Source of the DNA: Jannaschia helgolandensis | GTDB taxonomy: Bacteria > Pseudomonadota > Alphaproteobacteria > Rhodobacterales > Rhodobacteraceae | NCBI RefSeq assembly: GCF_900109285.1 | Contig: NZ_FNZQ01000005.1 | Span: forward strand, 62,001-126,000 | Direction: 5' to 3' | Length of the DNA stretch: 64,000 bases | Part shown: piece by piece, positions 54,008 to 62,748 of the stretch | Layout of the letters: each line of letters begins with the position of its first letter | How positions within the stretch are numbered: position 1 is the stretch's first letter | Position numbers and translations under genes: made by a program | The notes under the pieces: model-generated | The model's database searches: none | What the model was told of the DNA's origin: nothing | The model's input: only the letters and a program-made list of their open reading frames with translations

Positions 54008-55015
54008 TTATTTCGCGATCAGACGGTCCGGAATATCGATGCCGATCTCGGTATAATAACGCGCGGCACCGGGATGCAGCGGTACCGGCAGACCCGCAAT
54101 GGCGTTTTCGATCGCCATGGCCTTGGTCGCCGGATGGATCGCCTGCAGGAACGGCAGGTTCTCATAGATCGCCTTGGTGATCAGATAGACGTTCTCCTCG
54201 GGCAGATCGGCCGACGTGGCGAGGAAGTTCGGCTGTGCGATAGTCATCACATCCGCGTCCTGACCCGGATAAGTCCCGGCAGGTATATTATAGGCTGTCC
54301 AGAGTTCGCGTCCGCCATCGGCCTTGGCCATCTGTTCTTCGGTGAAGCCCAGCAATGTCACGCTGTCGCCTGCGCTTGCCATCAACTGACTGATCGCGCC
54401 GACCGGAACGCCGGCAGGTGTGCCGATGCCCTTGACCTGACCGTTCTGCAATGCCTCGGCCGAGGGACCATAGCCGCCATAGACAAGCTCGTAATCACTC
54501 TCGATGTCGATGCCGAGGCCGGCCAGCAGTGCCCCGTTCGACCCGATGGTGCCCGAGTTCTGGCTGCCCAGCGCCATCGCCTCGCCTTTCAGCGCGACAA
54601 GATCCTCGACGGTGCCGGTGGTGGCCGCATCGGAGGCGACGACAAAATGCTCGACGTTCTGCCACAGCATGGTGACCGACCGCAGATTCTCCTGCTTGCC
54701 GACCTCTTCCAGCGGGCCGGTGCCGGTTGCGGCATAATACCCATAGAGGCCCTGAAGAATGCCGAACTGCGCCTCGCCTTCACGGATAAGACGCACGTTT
54801 TCGCCCGATCCGGCCGAACTGATGGCCGCCATGCCTATGCCTTCGGACGGCTCCAGCTTGACCTTGACCAGCGTGGCCAGCGCGACGCCGACCGGATAAT
54901 AGGTGCCGCCCGTCGATGCGGTAGCCAGAATATAGCTGGCCTCCTGTGCGTGGACAGGCGCGGTCGCGGCAAAGGCGACCGATGCCGCAAGCGCGGCCCC
55001 GATGAGATGTTTCAT
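54008..55015 (-). CDS. TAXI family TRAP transporter solute-binding protein
   Basis: Periplasmic receptor of 335 residues with a signal peptide (1-23, ending PVHA) and a GGGAGGAC site. TAXI marks are ILATASTGGTYYPVGVALA, EAQFGILQGLYGYYAATG, LGSQNSGTIGSNG and the closing GLPVPLHPGAARYYTEIG. It is first in the operon with the fused permease. The regulator pair DctD/DctB-like lies directly upstream on the same strand and probably controls it. Confidence 0.92.
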   Translation of the reverse strand: MKHLIGAALAASVAFAATAPVHAQEASYILATASTGGTYYPVGVALATLVKVKLEPSEGIGMAAISSAGSGENVRLIREGEAQFGILQGLYGYYAATGTGPLEEVGKQENLRSVTMLWQNVEHFVVASDAATTGTVEDLVALKGEAMALGSQNSGTIGSNGALLAGLGIDIESDYELVYGGYGPSAEALQNGQVKGIGTPAGVPVGAISQLMASAGDSVTLLGFTEEQMAKADGGRELWTAYNIPAGTYPGQDADVMTIAQPNFLATSADLPEENVYLITKAIYENLPFLQAIHPATKAMAIENAIAGLPVPLHPGAARYYTEIGIDIPDRLIAK

Positions 55016-55033
55016 GATAGTCCTCCCTTGATC

Positions 55034-55049
55034 GGCCCCATGCGGGGCC
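55034..55049 (-). other. Short GC hairpin in the leader of the TAXI gene
   Basis: GGCCCC (55034-55039) and GGGGCC (55044-55049) with a 4-base loop, immediately before the ribosome-binding site at about 55020-55027. It could modulate translation. Confidence 0.4.
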
Positions 55050-55061
55050 TTGGGCGCAGCT

Positions 55062-55078
55062 TTGCACATCCGCTGCCG
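55062..55078 (-). promoter_or_regulatory. Candidate sigma-54-like -24/-12 promoter of the TAXI operon
   Basis: On the minus strand CGGCAG, five bases, then GTGCAA keeps the invariant GG and GC with exactly ten bases between them, but departs from TGGCAC/TTGCA at several positions. It is about 45 bases before the ATG and just downstream of the palindromes at 55096-55133, the usual geometry for a DctD-type promoter. Confidence 0.35.
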
Positions 55079-55095
55079 TCCCGTCATGAGGCAAT

Positions 55096-55133
55096 CCGCA
55101 TGATCCTGCGGGGCGCTCTGCGGATTTCCGCAG
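55096..55133 (-). promoter_or_regulatory. Candidate upstream activator sites for the DctD-like regulator
   Basis: CTGCGGA (55118-55124) and TCCGCAG (55127-55133) form a perfect dyad with a 2-base centre. A second, weaker dyad CCGCA-N6-TGCGG lies at 55096-55111. Both use the same TGCGG/CCGCA half-site. They stand 80-120 bases upstream of the TAXI ATG, just past the stop of the regulator gene. Confidence 0.5.
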
Positions 55134-55149
55134 GGTTTGCCCGATGGGG

Positions 55150-56487
55150 TCAGTCCAGCAGGGCGTCCTTGTCCAGTCCCAGCTTCACGATCTTTTCGTT
55201 CAGCGTGCGCCGACCGATGCCCAGCGCCTCGGCCACGGCGTCCATACGCCCCTGATGCGTGCGCACTGCCTGCGCGATCAGCGTCGCCTCGAACCGGGCG
55301 ACGGCTCCGCGCAGATTTCCCGACACCTCCTCGCCGCCGTCGTCGACGCGCAGGGCATCGGCCACCGTCCCGGCTCCGCGCCGCGCCGCCAGCACGCGCC
55401 GTTCGGCGACATGGCGCAATTCCCGGATGTTGCCGGGCCATGCGTGCGAGGCCAGCGCGGCGATATCCTCGGGCGTCACGTCGGGTGTCGCGACCTCGTA
55501 GGTTTCTGCCATCGCCCTCAGGAAATGCTCGAACAGAAGGACGACATCGCCCCCCCGGTCGCGCAGCGCCGGAAGCGACAACTGAAACGTATTGAGGCGA
55601 TAGAGAAGATCGGGGCGAAAACTCTCCGCCTCGACCTGCGCCGCCAGATCCTCGTTCGTGGCGGCGACGATGCGCACATCGGTCCGCAACTCCTCGTCGG
55701 CGCCCAGCGGCAGCACCTCACCGGTTTCGATCGCGCGCAGCAACTGGGCCTGCGCCGGCAAGGGGCAGGCCGCGATCTCGTCCAGGAACAGTGTGCCGCC
55801 GTCGGCCCGTCGCAGATGTCCCAGTGTGACCCCGGCGCGCCCGAAGACCTGTTCCTCGAACCGCGCAGGGTCCAGCGTCGCACAGTTCAGCGACACGAAC
55901 GGCCCATCGCGACGAGGTCCCAACCGGTGCAGTGCGCGGGCCACCAGCTCCTTGCCGGTGCCGGTCGCGCCGGAAATCAGCACCGTGCCATCCGTCGCCC
56001 CCAGATCAACGATCCGGTCGCGAAGGGACACGATCTGCGGGTCCTGACCCAGAAGCACGCGGTCCAGCCCCGAAAGGTTGACCAGCTCGTCGCGCATCCG
56101 GCGGGCCTGACCGGCAAGGCGATGGGCTTCTGCGGCATGACGCAGAACGGTCAGCAGACGGCGGGGTTCAAACGGCTTTTCCAGAAACGAATAGGCCCCT
56201 TTCTGGATCGCATCGACCGCCATTGGAATGTCGCCATGTGCCGATATCAGGATCAGCGGCGGATCGTCCGGCCCCGACAGACGGGCCAGAAGATCGAGAC
56301 CGGACAGACCCGGCATGCGCACGTCCGACAGGACGACATCGGGCTGCAATGTCTCGATCCTGCGCAGGGCGACCTCGGCATCCGCGAACCCCGTCACCGT
56401 CCAGCCCACACGGCCCAACAGATGTGTCAGCGAATTGCGCATTTCCTGATCGTCGTCGATGACGATGACGCTATAACTTTCGGTCAC
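55150..56487 (-). CDS. DctD/NtrC-family response regulator lacking the GAFTGA loop
   Basis: A 445-residue three-domain regulator. The receiver has Asp11-13, phosphoacceptor Asp55 (LSDVRMP) and Lys104. The AAA+ domain has Walker A GATGTGKE (173-180) and Walker B GGTLFLDE (230-237). A C-terminal Fis-type helix-turn-helix is at about 415-440 (AVAEALGIGRRTLNEKI). Between QVFG and RRADGG only about ten residues remain, so the GAFTGA loop that contacts sigma-54 is deleted. It overlaps the kinase gene by four bases and probably drives the TAXI-TRAP operon downstream. Confidence 0.9.
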   Translation of the reverse strand: MTESYSVIVIDDDQEMRNSLTHLLGRVGWTVTGFADAEVALRRIETLQPDVVLSDVRMPGLSGLDLLARLSGPDDPPLILISAHGDIPMAVDAIQKGAYSFLEKPFEPRRLLTVLRHAAEAHRLAGQARRMRDELVNLSGLDRVLLGQDPQIVSLRDRIVDLGATDGTVLISGATGTGKELVARALHRLGPRRDGPFVSLNCATLDPARFEEQVFGRAGVTLGHLRRADGGTLFLDEIAACPLPAQAQLLRAIETGEVLPLGADEELRTDVRIVAATNEDLAAQVEAESFRPDLLYRLNTFQLSLPALRDRGGDVVLLFEHFLRAMAETYEVATPDVTPEDIAALASHAWPGNIRELRHVAERRVLAARRGAGTVADALRVDDGGEEVSGNLRGAVARFEATLIAQAVRTHQGRMDAVAEALGIGRRTLNEKIVKLGLDKDALLD

Positions 56488-58223
56488 GCGGGGACCTCCG
56501 ATCCGGCAGACGGCAGCATGACGGTAAAGCAGGCCCCCCCATCGGGCCGGTCCGAGGCTTCGATCCGTCCGCCCATGTCATTCACGATCTGTGCCGAAAT
56601 AGCGAGACCGAGCCCCATGCCCCGCCCGGAGGCCTTGGTGGTGAAAAACGGCTCCTGCAGATCGCCGATATCACGACCCGCAAGGCCCGGGCCGGTATCC
56701 TTGATCCGAAGCCGGGCGTCGGAACCGAAGCGATCCAGGATGATTTCGATCCGTCGTTCGGACGCACCCTCGACAGCGTCGATGGCATTGCGCAGCAGGT
56801 TTACGATCACCTGTTCGACTGTTGGTTGGTTGCCAATGGCCGTGACCGGTCCGTCGGCTGTGATGTCGATCTCGACGTCTATCCGTGCCGCGTCGTGCCA
56901 CAACAGGTCAAGCGCGCCATCGACCGCGGACCGGAGTTGGAACGGCACGGAGACGTCGCGATCCTTGCGTCCGAAAAAGCGCAGCTGGTCGACGATGCGC
57001 TGCATCCGATCGACCAGTCCCGAAAGCTGAGGTGCGAGCTGCCCCGGCACGGCGTCCTGCGCGATCTCCTCGGACACGATATAGTTGCGCATCGCCGAAA
57101 TCGGCTGGCCAAGCTCGTGTGTGATCGACGCCGACATCTGCCCGAGGGCTGCCAGCCGGTTTTGCCGGGCCAGTTCCTTTTGCGCCAGTCCAAGGCGCGC
57201 CTCGGCGGTCCGACGGTCCTCGATCTCCTGCGTCAGACGTTCGCGGTCGGCATTGGAGACGGACAGCGCGGCGCGCAGTTGTGCCGACCGGAACACCGTG
57301 GCCAGGATCGTCAGCGCCAGCAGCCCCGCCGTGATCAGCGCCACGAACAGCAGCGCCCGCGTTCGGATGCCCCGAAGGTCCGACAACAGGTAGACGGTCC
57401 AGTTTTCACTGGACACCTGCGCCGTGGTCCTAAGGTAGCTGGTGCCGTCTAATTCGATCCGGTTATCGCTCAGGGCCCGCCAGTCCAGCAGGCGCAGCGG
57501 AACGTCGCCGAACTGCCTGCGTTCTTCCAGGGTTTGCCTGTCGAAGGCCGACAGCGGCGATGTCAGGCCGAAGATCAGGTCGGAGCGTGAACTTGCGATG
57601 ACCACACCCTGTTCCGTGGTCACCAGAACAAGCGCGCCACTGTCGGACAGGGTCCGGTTCAGACCGTCGAGGCTTACTTTCACGACCACAGCCCCGAAAA
57701 CCTTACCAGTCGCATCACGCACGGGTTCCGCGATGAAATAACCGGGTCGCCCGGTGGTCACACCCACCGCATAGAAGCGGCCTGTGCGACCGGCGATGGC
57801 ATCGCGAAAATATGGGCGGAAGGTATAATATTTGCCGACAAGGCTGTCGGGTTCAGCGTAGTTCGACGCCGCGATCGTCTGACCGTCGATATCCATCAGG
57901 AACACGAACTCCGCGCCGGCACGGTCTGCGATCCGGTCAAGCTCCCGGTTGAGGACGGTAGGATCGTCGCGCCGGATAGCGTCGAGTACGATTGGGTTGA
58001 TGCTGACCACGAAGGGCAGATGCAGCAGACGTTCCAGGGAGTCGTCGATGGTCTGCGCGAAGAATTGCGCCCGGTTCGGACCCCGGTCGACCTCGGCCCG
58101 CAGAAAGACGGCATGTAGCAGAAGATAAAACCCGCCTGTCAGAGCCAGGATCGCGACAAGGACCAGTGCGGACCGGCGAGATCCGGGGATGTTGGGGCGG
58201 CGCAGGTCCTGAAATACGCTCAC
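56484..58223 (-). CDS. DctB-like sensor histidine kinase
   Basis: Membrane kinase of 579 residues. Two helices (about 17-40 and 288-312) flank a double-Cache/PAS-like periplasmic sensor domain with the DctB-type YYTFRPYFRDAIAG and FGAVVVKVSL motifs. The phosphoacceptor His369 is in SASITHELGQPISAMRNY, the N-box in VEQVIVNLLRNAIDAVEG, and G-boxes in DTGPGL and GRGMGLGLAIS. DctB proteins sense C4-dicarboxylates; this one may sense the TAXI substrate. First gene of the pair, overlapping the regulator by four bases. Confidence 0.92.
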   Translation of the reverse strand: MSVFQDLRRPNIPGSRRSALVLVAILALTGGFYLLLHAVFLRAEVDRGPNRAQFFAQTIDDSLERLLHLPFVVSINPIVLDAIRRDDPTVLNRELDRIADRAGAEFVFLMDIDGQTIAASNYAEPDSLVGKYYTFRPYFRDAIAGRTGRFYAVGVTTGRPGYFIAEPVRDATGKVFGAVVVKVSLDGLNRTLSDSGALVLVTTEQGVVIASSRSDLIFGLTSPLSAFDRQTLEERRQFGDVPLRLLDWRALSDNRIELDGTSYLRTTAQVSSENWTVYLLSDLRGIRTRALLFVALITAGLLALTILATVFRSAQLRAALSVSNADRERLTQEIEDRRTAEARLGLAQKELARQNRLAALGQMSASITHELGQPISAMRNYIVSEEIAQDAVPGQLAPQLSGLVDRMQRIVDQLRFFGRKDRDVSVPFQLRSAVDGALDLLWHDAARIDVEIDITADGPVTAIGNQPTVEQVIVNLLRNAIDAVEGASERRIEIILDRFGSDARLRIKDTGPGLAGRDIGDLQEPFFTTKASGRGMGLGLAISAQIVNDMGGRIEASDRPDGGACFTVMLPSAGSEVPA

Positions 58224-58293
58224 GATGGAAAAGGCGCCGGACCGAGATCCAAGGCGATGCGCAGACAGGAGCGTTGTGCGAGACGCATTCGTA

Positions 58294-58309
58294 AGAAATC
58301 CGGATTTCT
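58294..58309. promoter_or_regulatory. Perfect 16-bp palindrome before the DctB-like gene
   Basis: AGAAATCC followed directly by GGATTTCT, 71-86 bases upstream of the kinase ATG. It shares the 8-mer GAAATCCG with the palindrome at 55118-55133 before the TAXI gene. A site for the DctD-like regulator acting on its own operon is the simplest reading. Confidence 0.5.
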
Positions 58310-58538
58310 ATGGCTTCAGGCGGTGATCTGCAGGTGATGCCGCATACGGCACCCGGTTGTCATGTGGAAACCTGAATATGCAGGTGGACCACAGGCATAT
58401 CATTCCTGCCCATCGAAAAGCTGGAGACCGAGGTCGCAACGCGCTTTGCACCGGACATGCGGCCGCACCCCCGCGCGATGCCCGCCGTCAGATCGACCGC
58501 TGGCCGCATCGCGACACATTGCGTCCACCTCGGTCATG

Positions 58539-58565
58539 CGGGCGCGACCTTTGTTATCGCGCCCG
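58539..58565 (-). terminator. Hairpin after the multicopper oxidase gene
   Basis: CGGGCGCGA (58539-58547) and TCGCGCCCG (58557-58565) are perfect reverse complements with a 9-base loop, about 20 bases past the multicopper oxidase stop. No T-tract. Confidence 0.5.
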
Positions 58566-58587
58566 TCACTGGCGTCTGAAACGCCGG

Positions 58588-60015
58588 TCAGCCCACCTCG
58601 AACCAGGTGCGCATTCCCGCCACCTGATGCCCCAGCATGTGGCAATGCAGCAGCCACTTGCCGGGGTTGTCGGCATTGAAGGCGATCTCTACCACCTCTT
58701 CCGGGGCCACGAAAACGGTGTCCCGTCGGTCTCGATATGCATCGGGCTGTCCGTTGCGCGTCAGGATCTCGAAGTGATGCCCGTGCAGATGAATTCCGTG
58801 CGGCCAACTGGTATCGTTGCGCAGCGTCACATGCACCGTACGGCCCCTCGGTGCGCGGAATGCAGGGTTTTCCATGTCGCCCGCGATGCCGTTGAAAGCC
58901 CAGGCCCGTTTCGCCGCGACCAGTTGGCGGAAGTCACTCTCAACCCCGTTCAGACGCGCCCCGCGCATACTTCCCATCGCGCCGCCTTCCATCAAGATCT
59001 CTTCGCGCTGAGCATTTTTCAGGTCGAGCGCATGATCCATTGTCATCGGAAGCGGACGGACAGGTCCTTCGATCGCGGGCACCGGGGCCGTGTCGGAATA
59101 GGCCAGCGCCGCAACCTGCACCCACTGATTGCGACCGGCATCTACCATCAGCGCAGCCTTCGAGCCGGGTTTGCCTGTGCAGTCGATGACAATGTCCGCC
59201 CGTTGCGCCGGGGCAAGCACGATCTGTCCTGTTGCGCGGGGCGCGACGGGATGCCCGTCCAGCGCGATCAGCGTCGCGTCGTGCTCCTCGATCCTCAGCG
59301 GCATGATCCGCGCCGTCGCCGCATTGATCAGACGCAGGCGTAGCCGCTCGCCCGCATTTACCTCAAGCTCCGCGTCGCTGCGACCGTTGACTGTCACGAC
59401 ATTGCCCAGCCGCCCGCCATGGGCCCAATCGCGAATATCGCCGAAGCTGGCCTCTTCAATGGCACCGCTCGCCTCCAGCCGCCAATCGGTCAGCATAACG
59501 GTCATCTCGCGGGTCGCAGCCCCATCCTGCCCGGTCCATGGCTCCGCTTCCTCTACGATCAGCGGACCGGCAAGGCCACGGGCAACCTGCTCCCACGAGC
59601 GGTCATGCGAGTGATACCAATAGGTGCCCGGATCGGGGGCGATGAAATCGTAGTCGAAGGTATCGCCGGGCTGCACCGGGTCCTGGGTCAGACCAGCCGC
59701 ACCGTCCATCGCATTGTCGATGCGGATGCCGTGCCAGTGAACCGCCGTCGGTTGCGGCAGCCCGTTCGACAGTCGGCGCTGAACGCGCTCGCCCGCGCGA
59801 ACACGGATTTCAGGACCTGGTATCGTCCCGGCGCTGCTCTCGGACCCATAGGCCCAGACGTCGGTCAGGTTATTGCCGTCAGGCGCGATCTGCGCCGTCG
59901 CAGGCCCGACAAAAAGCACAGGCATTGTCGCGGCGCGGGCGACGCGAGGCAGCGCGGGAATAACCAACGCGGCGGACGCGCTTGCCAGAAGGGATCGTCG
60001 GGTCAAGGATATCAT
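58588..60015 (-). CDS. Multicopper oxidase, Tat-exported
   Basis: A 475-residue three-cupredoxin-domain oxidase. The Tat signal is TRRSLLAS (residues 5-12) with cleavage after about 28. All ligands of the type 1 and trinuclear sites are present: H93 and H95 (HWHG), H135 and H137 (YHSH), H406, H409 and H411 (HGIHLHGH), and H457, C458, H459, H463 and M468 (HCHMLGHQVAGM). Axial Met suggests a CueO/SufI-like oxidase of Cu(I) or small substrates. It follows two small secreted-protein genes and is probably part of a copper-handling unit. No clear ribosome-binding site is seen. Confidence 0.93.
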   Translation of the reverse strand: MISLTRRSLLASASAALVIPALPRVARAATMPVLFVGPATAQIAPDGNNLTDVWAYGSESSAGTIPGPEIRVRAGERVQRRLSNGLPQPTAVHWHGIRIDNAMDGAAGLTQDPVQPGDTFDYDFIAPDPGTYWYHSHDRSWEQVARGLAGPLIVEEAEPWTGQDGAATREMTVMLTDWRLEASGAIEEASFGDIRDWAHGGRLGNVVTVNGRSDAELEVNAGERLRLRLINAATARIMPLRIEEHDATLIALDGHPVAPRATGQIVLAPAQRADIVIDCTGKPGSKAALMVDAGRNQWVQVAALAYSDTAPVPAIEGPVRPLPMTMDHALDLKNAQREEILMEGGAMGSMRGARLNGVESDFRQLVAAKRAWAFNGIAGDMENPAFRAPRGRTVHVTLRNDTSWPHGIHLHGHHFEILTRNGQPDAYRDRRDTVFVAPEEVVEIAFNADNPGKWLLHCHMLGHQVAGMRTWFEVG

Positions 60016-60092
60016 GAGATTACTCGATGTGTTGTGTGATCAAAGGTTTACCTGCGGCGTGATCTCCGTAACGATCCTCGCCGTGACGTTCA

Positions 60093-60118
60093 GGAGGAGG
60101 CCGGCGACGGCCTCCTCC
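60093..60118. other. Perfect 10-bp hairpin upstream of the multicopper oxidase
   Basis: GGAGGAGGCC (60093-60102) and GGCCTCCTCC (60109-60118) with a 6-base loop. It lies between the broken small gene and the oxidase gene. No T-tract on either strand; an RNA-processing site or regulatory leader of the oxidase mRNA is possible. Confidence 0.45.
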
Positions 60119-60202
60119 CGTTCTATGGATCAAAGCCGGTTCAGACCCGCCACCAAGGCGAGAAAGACCCGGATCAGCCCCCTGCGATGCAGAAACCAGA
60201 CA

Positions 60203-60384
60203 TCAGCCCGCAAAAGGATCGGCGGTTCCAGCGCGATAGAAAATCTGACCCGCACTGGCCGTGCCGCCGAAGGCGATCACGTCGAAACGCGTGGCAGGGT
60301 CGTTCCCCATACCAGGCGACCCCATATGGTCCCTGTCAGTGTGGTGGCTGCCAGAAGTGTCAGGATATGACGGCGGTGAGGCAT
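60203..60384 (-). pseudogene. Frameshifted small secreted protein gene upstream of the multicopper oxidase
   Basis: An ATG at 60384 behind AGGAG opens a signal-peptide-like stretch (HRRHILTLLAATTLTG) but the frame stops at 60277 after 35 codons. One extra G in the GGGG run near 60304 would join it to NDPATRFDVIAFGG and on to a stop at 60203, giving about 61 residues. The second part has gene-like third-base GC. Either a true frameshift mutation, a sequencing error in a homopolymer, or programmed slippage. Function unknown. Confidence 0.45.
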
Positions 60385-60448
60385 GGATCGCTCCTCTTAT
60401 CGAAAGCGCATGCAAAGAGCACGCTTCTGAAGTATCGAAAGTGACGCC

Positions 60449-60766
60449 TCAGGCTTTCGGAGGATCGGGGAGGATGTTCGGCAGAACGCTCGCCGGAGCA
60501 CGCGCTTGGGCCATGCGATAGTTCAGCCTGCGCACCGTATCATCGACGGTCAAGCGCGCAGGGACATATGCCAGGTAGCACAGACATGACGCCGCCGCAC
60601 GTTCCGGAACAGATTCACAACAGGTCGACGCATCGGCGAGTTTCACATCGTGCGTACGAATCGATTCAGCGGCATCATGCCCTTGGTCGAAGCGCACGTT
60701 GCCTGAACTGAACCCGCCTGCAGCAAACAGCGCAAACGCCAGGAGAAGAGAGAGCATCAACCTCAT
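60449..60766 (-). CDS. Secreted small cysteine-containing protein
   Basis: A 105-residue protein with a signal peptide (about 1-19, LLLAFALFAAGG). The mature part has CC and CLC cysteines (ADASTCCESVPERAAASCLCY) and ends PNILPDPPKA. The layout resembles small metal-binding proteins encoded with multicopper oxidases, but I recognise no named family. It starts the run of minus-strand genes leading to the oxidase. A copper-binding role is inference from context and cysteines. Confidence 0.6.
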   Translation of the reverse strand: MRLMLSLLLAFALFAAGGFSSGNVRFDQGHDAAESIRTHDVKLADASTCCESVPERAAASCLCYLAYVPARLTVDDTVRRLNYRMAQARAPASVLPNILPDPPKA

Positions 60767-60963
60767 CCCAGTCTACCTAGCCAGAGCATAACCGTCCATC
60801 AAGGCCGATTGTCTCGATTACACTGCGGCTATTTGCCGTCGGCACTCACGATGAGCATCGCCGCACCGAACCCGAACTGTCGACGCTTCCTGCCGATCAG
60901 CGCGGAATTTGCCGCAACATATCGAAAAGCCCGATGCTTCGCCGATGGAACGAGGAAGGATAG

Positions 60964-61995
60964 CTATCCAGACGCTCTGGCATCGGAAAAGGAAAGCAGA
61001 CGTCTGGTCTTTTCGTCCCACAGATGCAGCCGCGCATTCGAAAGACTTTCCCGGATCGTCATTCGGTTACCGATGGAAAGAACCGCGTGGTCACGCAGCA
61101 CGTCGGGCAGACGATAGAAGGGAATGCGGCTGTAGAGATGGTGGACGTGATGAATGCCGATATTCGCGCTCAGCCATTGCAGGGGCGATGGGAGGACATA
61201 GTGCGAACTTCCGTGCAGGGCGGCGTCATGCAGGTTCCAGTCCTCTTCCTTACACCAATGCGTGGTCTCGAACTGGTGCTGCACGTAGAACAGCCAGACA
61301 CCGGCCGTCGCGGCCAGCAAGGTCGAGGGGACGAAGATCAGCAGGATCGGCATCAGGCCGCCAAAATAGAAAATCACCAGCAAGGCGGTCAGGATCAAGG
61401 CGTTGGTATACATCGCGCTGGCCCAGTATCTGGCTTTGGCCATCAGCCCAAGGGGCAGGCGGTTCTGAAGGAAGAACAGATAGCCTGGACCAAGGCCGAA
61501 CAGGACGATGGGATGGCGGTAAAGTCGGTAGACCAGCCGCTTGACCGGAGTCAGATCCTGATATTCCGCAACTGTCAGTGTATGAACATCGCCAATCCCA
61601 CGCCGTCCAAGGTTGCCCGAGGAACTGTGGTGAATGGAATGTGTGCGCCGCCAGACGTCGTATGGCGTCAGCGTCAGGACCCCGATTCCGCGTCCGAGCC
61701 AGTCCCCCATGGTCCGGCTCTTGAAAAAGGCACCATGCCCGCAGTCATGCTGGATCGCGAACAGGCGCAACAGGAAAGCCGCGTTGCACAGCGATATGGC
61801 AAGCGTCAGCCAGAGACTGACAGACAACGACAGCCACGCCAAACCCCATAAGATTACGAAAGGCCCTAACGTGACCGCAAGCTCGAACAGGCTGCGCAGC
61901 GTACTGGGTTCGCGATAACCCGAGAGAACCTTGACCCAATCCCGCGCGCTCGCAATGTCTGGATTTTGCTGGGTATATTCGGAATGATCGACCAT
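60964..61995 (-). CDS. Fatty acid desaturase (membrane, acyl-lipid type)
   Basis: Integral-membrane di-iron desaturase of 343 residues. The three histidine boxes are HDCGH (83-87), HSIHH (119-123) and HHVHH (282-286), and four to six hydrophobic segments surround them. The long box1 spacing and QHQFETTHW stretch fit delta-12/omega-3-like acyl-lipid desaturases. It introduces a double bond into membrane acyl chains. No ferredoxin partner gene is adjacent. Confidence 0.9.
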   Translation of the reverse strand: MVDHSEYTQQNPDIASARDWVKVLSGYREPSTLRSLFELAVTLGPFVILWGLAWLSLSVSLWLTLAISLCNAAFLLRLFAIQHDCGHGAFFKSRTMGDWLGRGIGVLTLTPYDVWRRTHSIHHSSSGNLGRRGIGDVHTLTVAEYQDLTPVKRLVYRLYRHPIVLFGLGPGYLFFLQNRLPLGLMAKARYWASAMYTNALILTALLVIFYFGGLMPILLIFVPSTLLAATAGVWLFYVQHQFETTHWCKEEDWNLHDAALHGSSHYVLPSPLQWLSANIGIHHVHHLYSRIPFYRLPDVLRDHAVLSIGNRMTIRESLSNARLHLWDEKTRRLLSFSDARASG

Positions 61996-62748
61996 ATGCC
62001 TGCTTTTCTTGTTGTAAGCGCCCTCGATAGGGACAAGCGCCGTTGGGGCGATTGGTGACGCCGTTGACCGGGACTGTCGCGAGGAATGGCAAGGCCGTTC
62101 TCAAACCGCCGATCCTGCTCGGGCCTCCGGTGTCGACAGAGTAGCGTCCTTCAATGCACAATTCGGGGCGGTTTTCCATGCTTAATCGTGAGGTGAACCA
62201 TGGGTAAGCCGCGCTGCGGGCGGTCCCGCGACGGTTAAACGACAATCAGATCTAGGGTAATTCCCGATCGTGTCCGGGAACGCTACATTGTTCCAGAGGA
62301 GCCGTTTCCTGCGTTTCGCAGGTCGCGGACACAAGACGACGATGCAGACAATCGCCGCCCGGAAGATCGGGCGGTCCGTAATCCGGATCAGCCCCAGGCT
62401 ACGAGAGACGGCGCCAAGGCGACCGGGGCCGGTTCGACGGTTGCAATGTTGACAGCTTCCGACCCAAATGATCGCCAGTCGGCTTTGCTCTCCGGGACGC
62501 CGCACCCCGAAGGGGGCGACAACCCGCAAATTGCATAATGGTAATACCGGCTCCACGCGAATATCGGGATGGGTTCCCAACTTCATGTCATCGGGCGGGA
62601 TAGTCCTGCCCCGGACAAGGAGACATGAGATGAAACGCAATACATTAAGATCGCCGCAGCCGCAGGACTGGTCACCGCCGAAGATCGACGAACGCCCCAT
62701 TTGCGCGACACGCGTGTCCCCTGCTATCTGGCCTGCTAGACCGCCCCT
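61996..62748. other. 753-bp region with no confident gene
   Basis: Several open frames run through on both strands but none has recognisable motifs or a supporting ribosome-binding site. It contains two small perfect hairpins, CCTGCG-TTT-CGCAGG (62308-62322) and CCGCCCG-N6-CGGGCGG (62355-62374). At 62617-62632 an AAGGAG with ATG opens a 40-codon frame that looks like a broken signal-peptide gene. The region reads as a decayed locus. Confidence 0.5.

Larger units (their letters stand above)
58224..58587. other. 364-bp intergenic region upstream of the DctB-like gene
   Basis: No gene is supported. It holds a perfect palindrome at 58294-58309, a TGCCG-N4-CGGCA dyad at 58338-58351, and a strong 9-bp hairpin at 58539-58565 behind the multicopper oxidase gene. 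Confidence 0.55.

Noticed and set aside
55144-57030. 628-codon plus-strand frame
   Set aside because: Shadow of the DctD-like and DctB-like genes.
58362-58679. Open frames in the gap before the DctB-like gene
   Set aside because: No start signal, no motif, partly antisense to the multicopper oxidase end.
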